7,670 bases of DNA, from positions 1 to 7,670 of the forward strand of contig CAYWXT010000265.1 in NCBI GenBank assembly GCA_964462125.1. Reading direction: 5' to 3'. This document shows positions 7,060 through 7,670 of the stretch, in pieces. Position numbers and translations under genes: made by a program. The notes beneath the pieces were generated by a model. The model searched no databases. It was not told where the DNA came from and was given only the letters and a program-made list of their open reading frames with translations. The DNA is from JAWLFY01 sp964462125. GTDB taxonomy: Bacteria; Planctomycetota; Planctomycetia; Pirellulales; Pirellulaceae. How positions within the stretch are numbered: position 1 is the stretch's first letter; every line of letters begins with the position of its first letter.

Positions 7060-7497
7060 ATGCGGGTCAAGTCGAAGAAGGTCAATCTGGCGGAAGGCGA
7101 TCTGACACCGATGATCGACATGACGTTCCAGTTGATCGCCTTCTTCATGGTGCTGATCAATTTCACGCAAACGGAAGCCCACGACCACGTGGTGCTGCCG
7201 AGCAGCAAGCTCGTCAAGCCGCCCGAAGCGCCGCTGGAGTACCCGATCATCCTGCACGTCGCCCAGGACGGGCAGGTCTTTCTCGGCGGTGACGACTACA
7301 CCGCCGAAACGCTTCGGGTCGGACTGCAGCGCGAACTGTCGGTGATTGAGGCGGAGGGCAAACAGGTCGGCGATGCGAATGTGATCATCCGGGCCCACCG
7401 CGATTGTGCCGCCGGGGACGTTCAAGAAATCATCCGGGTCGCCCAGGACGAACAGCTCACCAACTTCGCCTTGCGGGCCAAGGAGGATCGGCGATGA
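7060..7497 (+). CDS. exbD: ExbD/TolR-family stator protein, first copy
   Basis: This 145-residue protein has the usual ExbD length and layout: a short basic cytoplasmic N-terminus (1-14), a single membrane helix (about 19-36) and a periplasmic domain (about 60-145). The signature LTPMIDMTFQLIAFFMVL includes Asp20, which corresponds to the proton-relaying Asp25 of E. coli ExbD. The helix also carries polar Gln24 and Asn34. The periplasmic domain has the family pattern YPIILHVAQDGQVFL, then VIIRAHRDC and VQEIIRVAQDEQLTNFALRA. The position where relatives usually carry Asp in the IRAD motif is His113 here, an unremarkable but visible change. The start ATG directly follows the exbB stop, with GGGGG at 7044-7048 as a possible ribosome site, so translation is probably coupled. 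The product should dimerise, either with itself or with the next gene's product, inside the ExbB pentamer. Confidence 0.96.
   Translation: MRVKSKKVNLAEGDLTPMIDMTFQLIAFFMVLINFTQTEAHDHVVLPSSKLVKPPEAPLEYPIILHVAQDGQVFLGGDDYTAETLRVGLQRELSVIEAEGKQVGDANVIIRAHRDCAAGDVQEIIRVAQDEQLTNFALRAKEDRR
7480..7486 (+). promoter_or_regulatory. Ribosome binding site of the second exbD
   Basis: AAGGAGG, a near-perfect Shine-Dalgarno sequence, lies 7 bases before ATG 7494 and inside the end of the first exbD. Combined with the ATGA overlap it gives efficient coupled translation of the second copy. Confidence 0.85.
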
Positions 7498-7670
7498 AAA
7501 TCCGCAACCGGGAACATGGGCTGAAAAATGAACTGAACATGACCAGCATGATCGACATCGTCTTTCTGCTGCTGGTGTTCTTCATCATGACCTTCAAGAT
7601 CGTCGAGCTTGAAGGGGACTTCAGCGTCCGCATGCCTCTGGCCAGTGACAGTCAGGCGGTCGTCGACCCA
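7494..7670 (+). CDS. exbD: ExbD/TolR-family stator protein, second copy (cut by window edge)
   Basis: Fifty-nine codons are visible before the right edge. The protein starts with a basic N-terminus (MKIRNREHGLKN) and then has the ExbD helix MTSMIDIVFLLLVFFIMTF (residues 16-34), with Asp21 as the proton-relay position. The region after it (VELEGDFSVRMPLA) matches the start of an ExbD periplasmic region. It differs clearly from the first copy: the helix is more hydrophobic, and the usual Thr-Pro before the x-Ile-Asp motif is Thr-Ser. Start and overlap are unambiguous: ATG overlaps the previous TGA as ATGA, behind a strong ribosome site. Paired ExbD genes are known from planctomycetes and other phyla, and the two may form a heterodimer. 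Confidence 0.93.
   Translation, partial: MKIRNREHGLKNELNMTSMIDIVFLLLVFFIMTFKIVELEGDFSVRMPLASDSQAVVDP

Noticed and set aside
6229..7425. A 398-residue minus-strand open frame across exbB and exbD
   Set aside because: It lies opposite two genes with unmistakable family signatures and its product is His/Gln/Arg-rich without domain pattern.

Overview
The window looks like chromosomal DNA from a planctomycete, probably of the Rhodopirellula/Pirellula type. The signs are high GC, long secreted TPR proteins, an ExbB that begins with a signal peptide followed by an Asp/Pro-rich linker, two consecutive exbD genes, and weak or absent Shine-Dalgarno sequences in front of several genes. This assignment comes from gene style only; there is no rRNA or marker gene to confirm it.

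Layout. Two genes run leftward on the minus strand. The first (518-1582) is a 354-residue protein with two membrane helices. The second (1-495) is cut by the window edge and starts 22 bases after the first one stops. A divergent gap of about 190 bases separates them from a rightward set of five genes: a 1006-residue secreted TPR protein (1772-4792), a 364-residue secreted TPR protein (4937-6031), an ExbB/TolQ/MotA-family proton-channel protein (6160-7059), a first ExbD/TolR protein (7060-7497), and a second ExbD/TolR protein cut by the right edge (7494-7670). The last three are packed as a translationally coupled unit: exbB and exbD1 abut with no gap, and exbD1 and exbD2 overlap by 4 bases in ATGA. 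The two TPR genes are separated from each other and from exbB by 144 and 128 bases. The first of these gaps holds a strong perfect hairpin.

How the genes may work together. ExbB and ExbD proteins form an inner-membrane motor driven by the proton motive force that passes mechanical work to periplasmic or outer-membrane partners, as in TonB and Tol-Pal. Here the expected partner positions are occupied by two secreted TPR proteins, one very large, and no TonB, TolA, TolB or Pal is visible. I infer that the TPR proteins are periplasmic clients or scaffolds of this motor, comparable in position to CpoB/YbgF in Tol-Pal, but the sequence does not prove this. The most interesting points are the TPR-TPR-ExbB-ExbD-ExbD arrangement, the sequence divergence of the two ExbDs around the proton-carrying Asp, and the divergent pair of membrane proteins that may share a periplasmic beta-rich domain.
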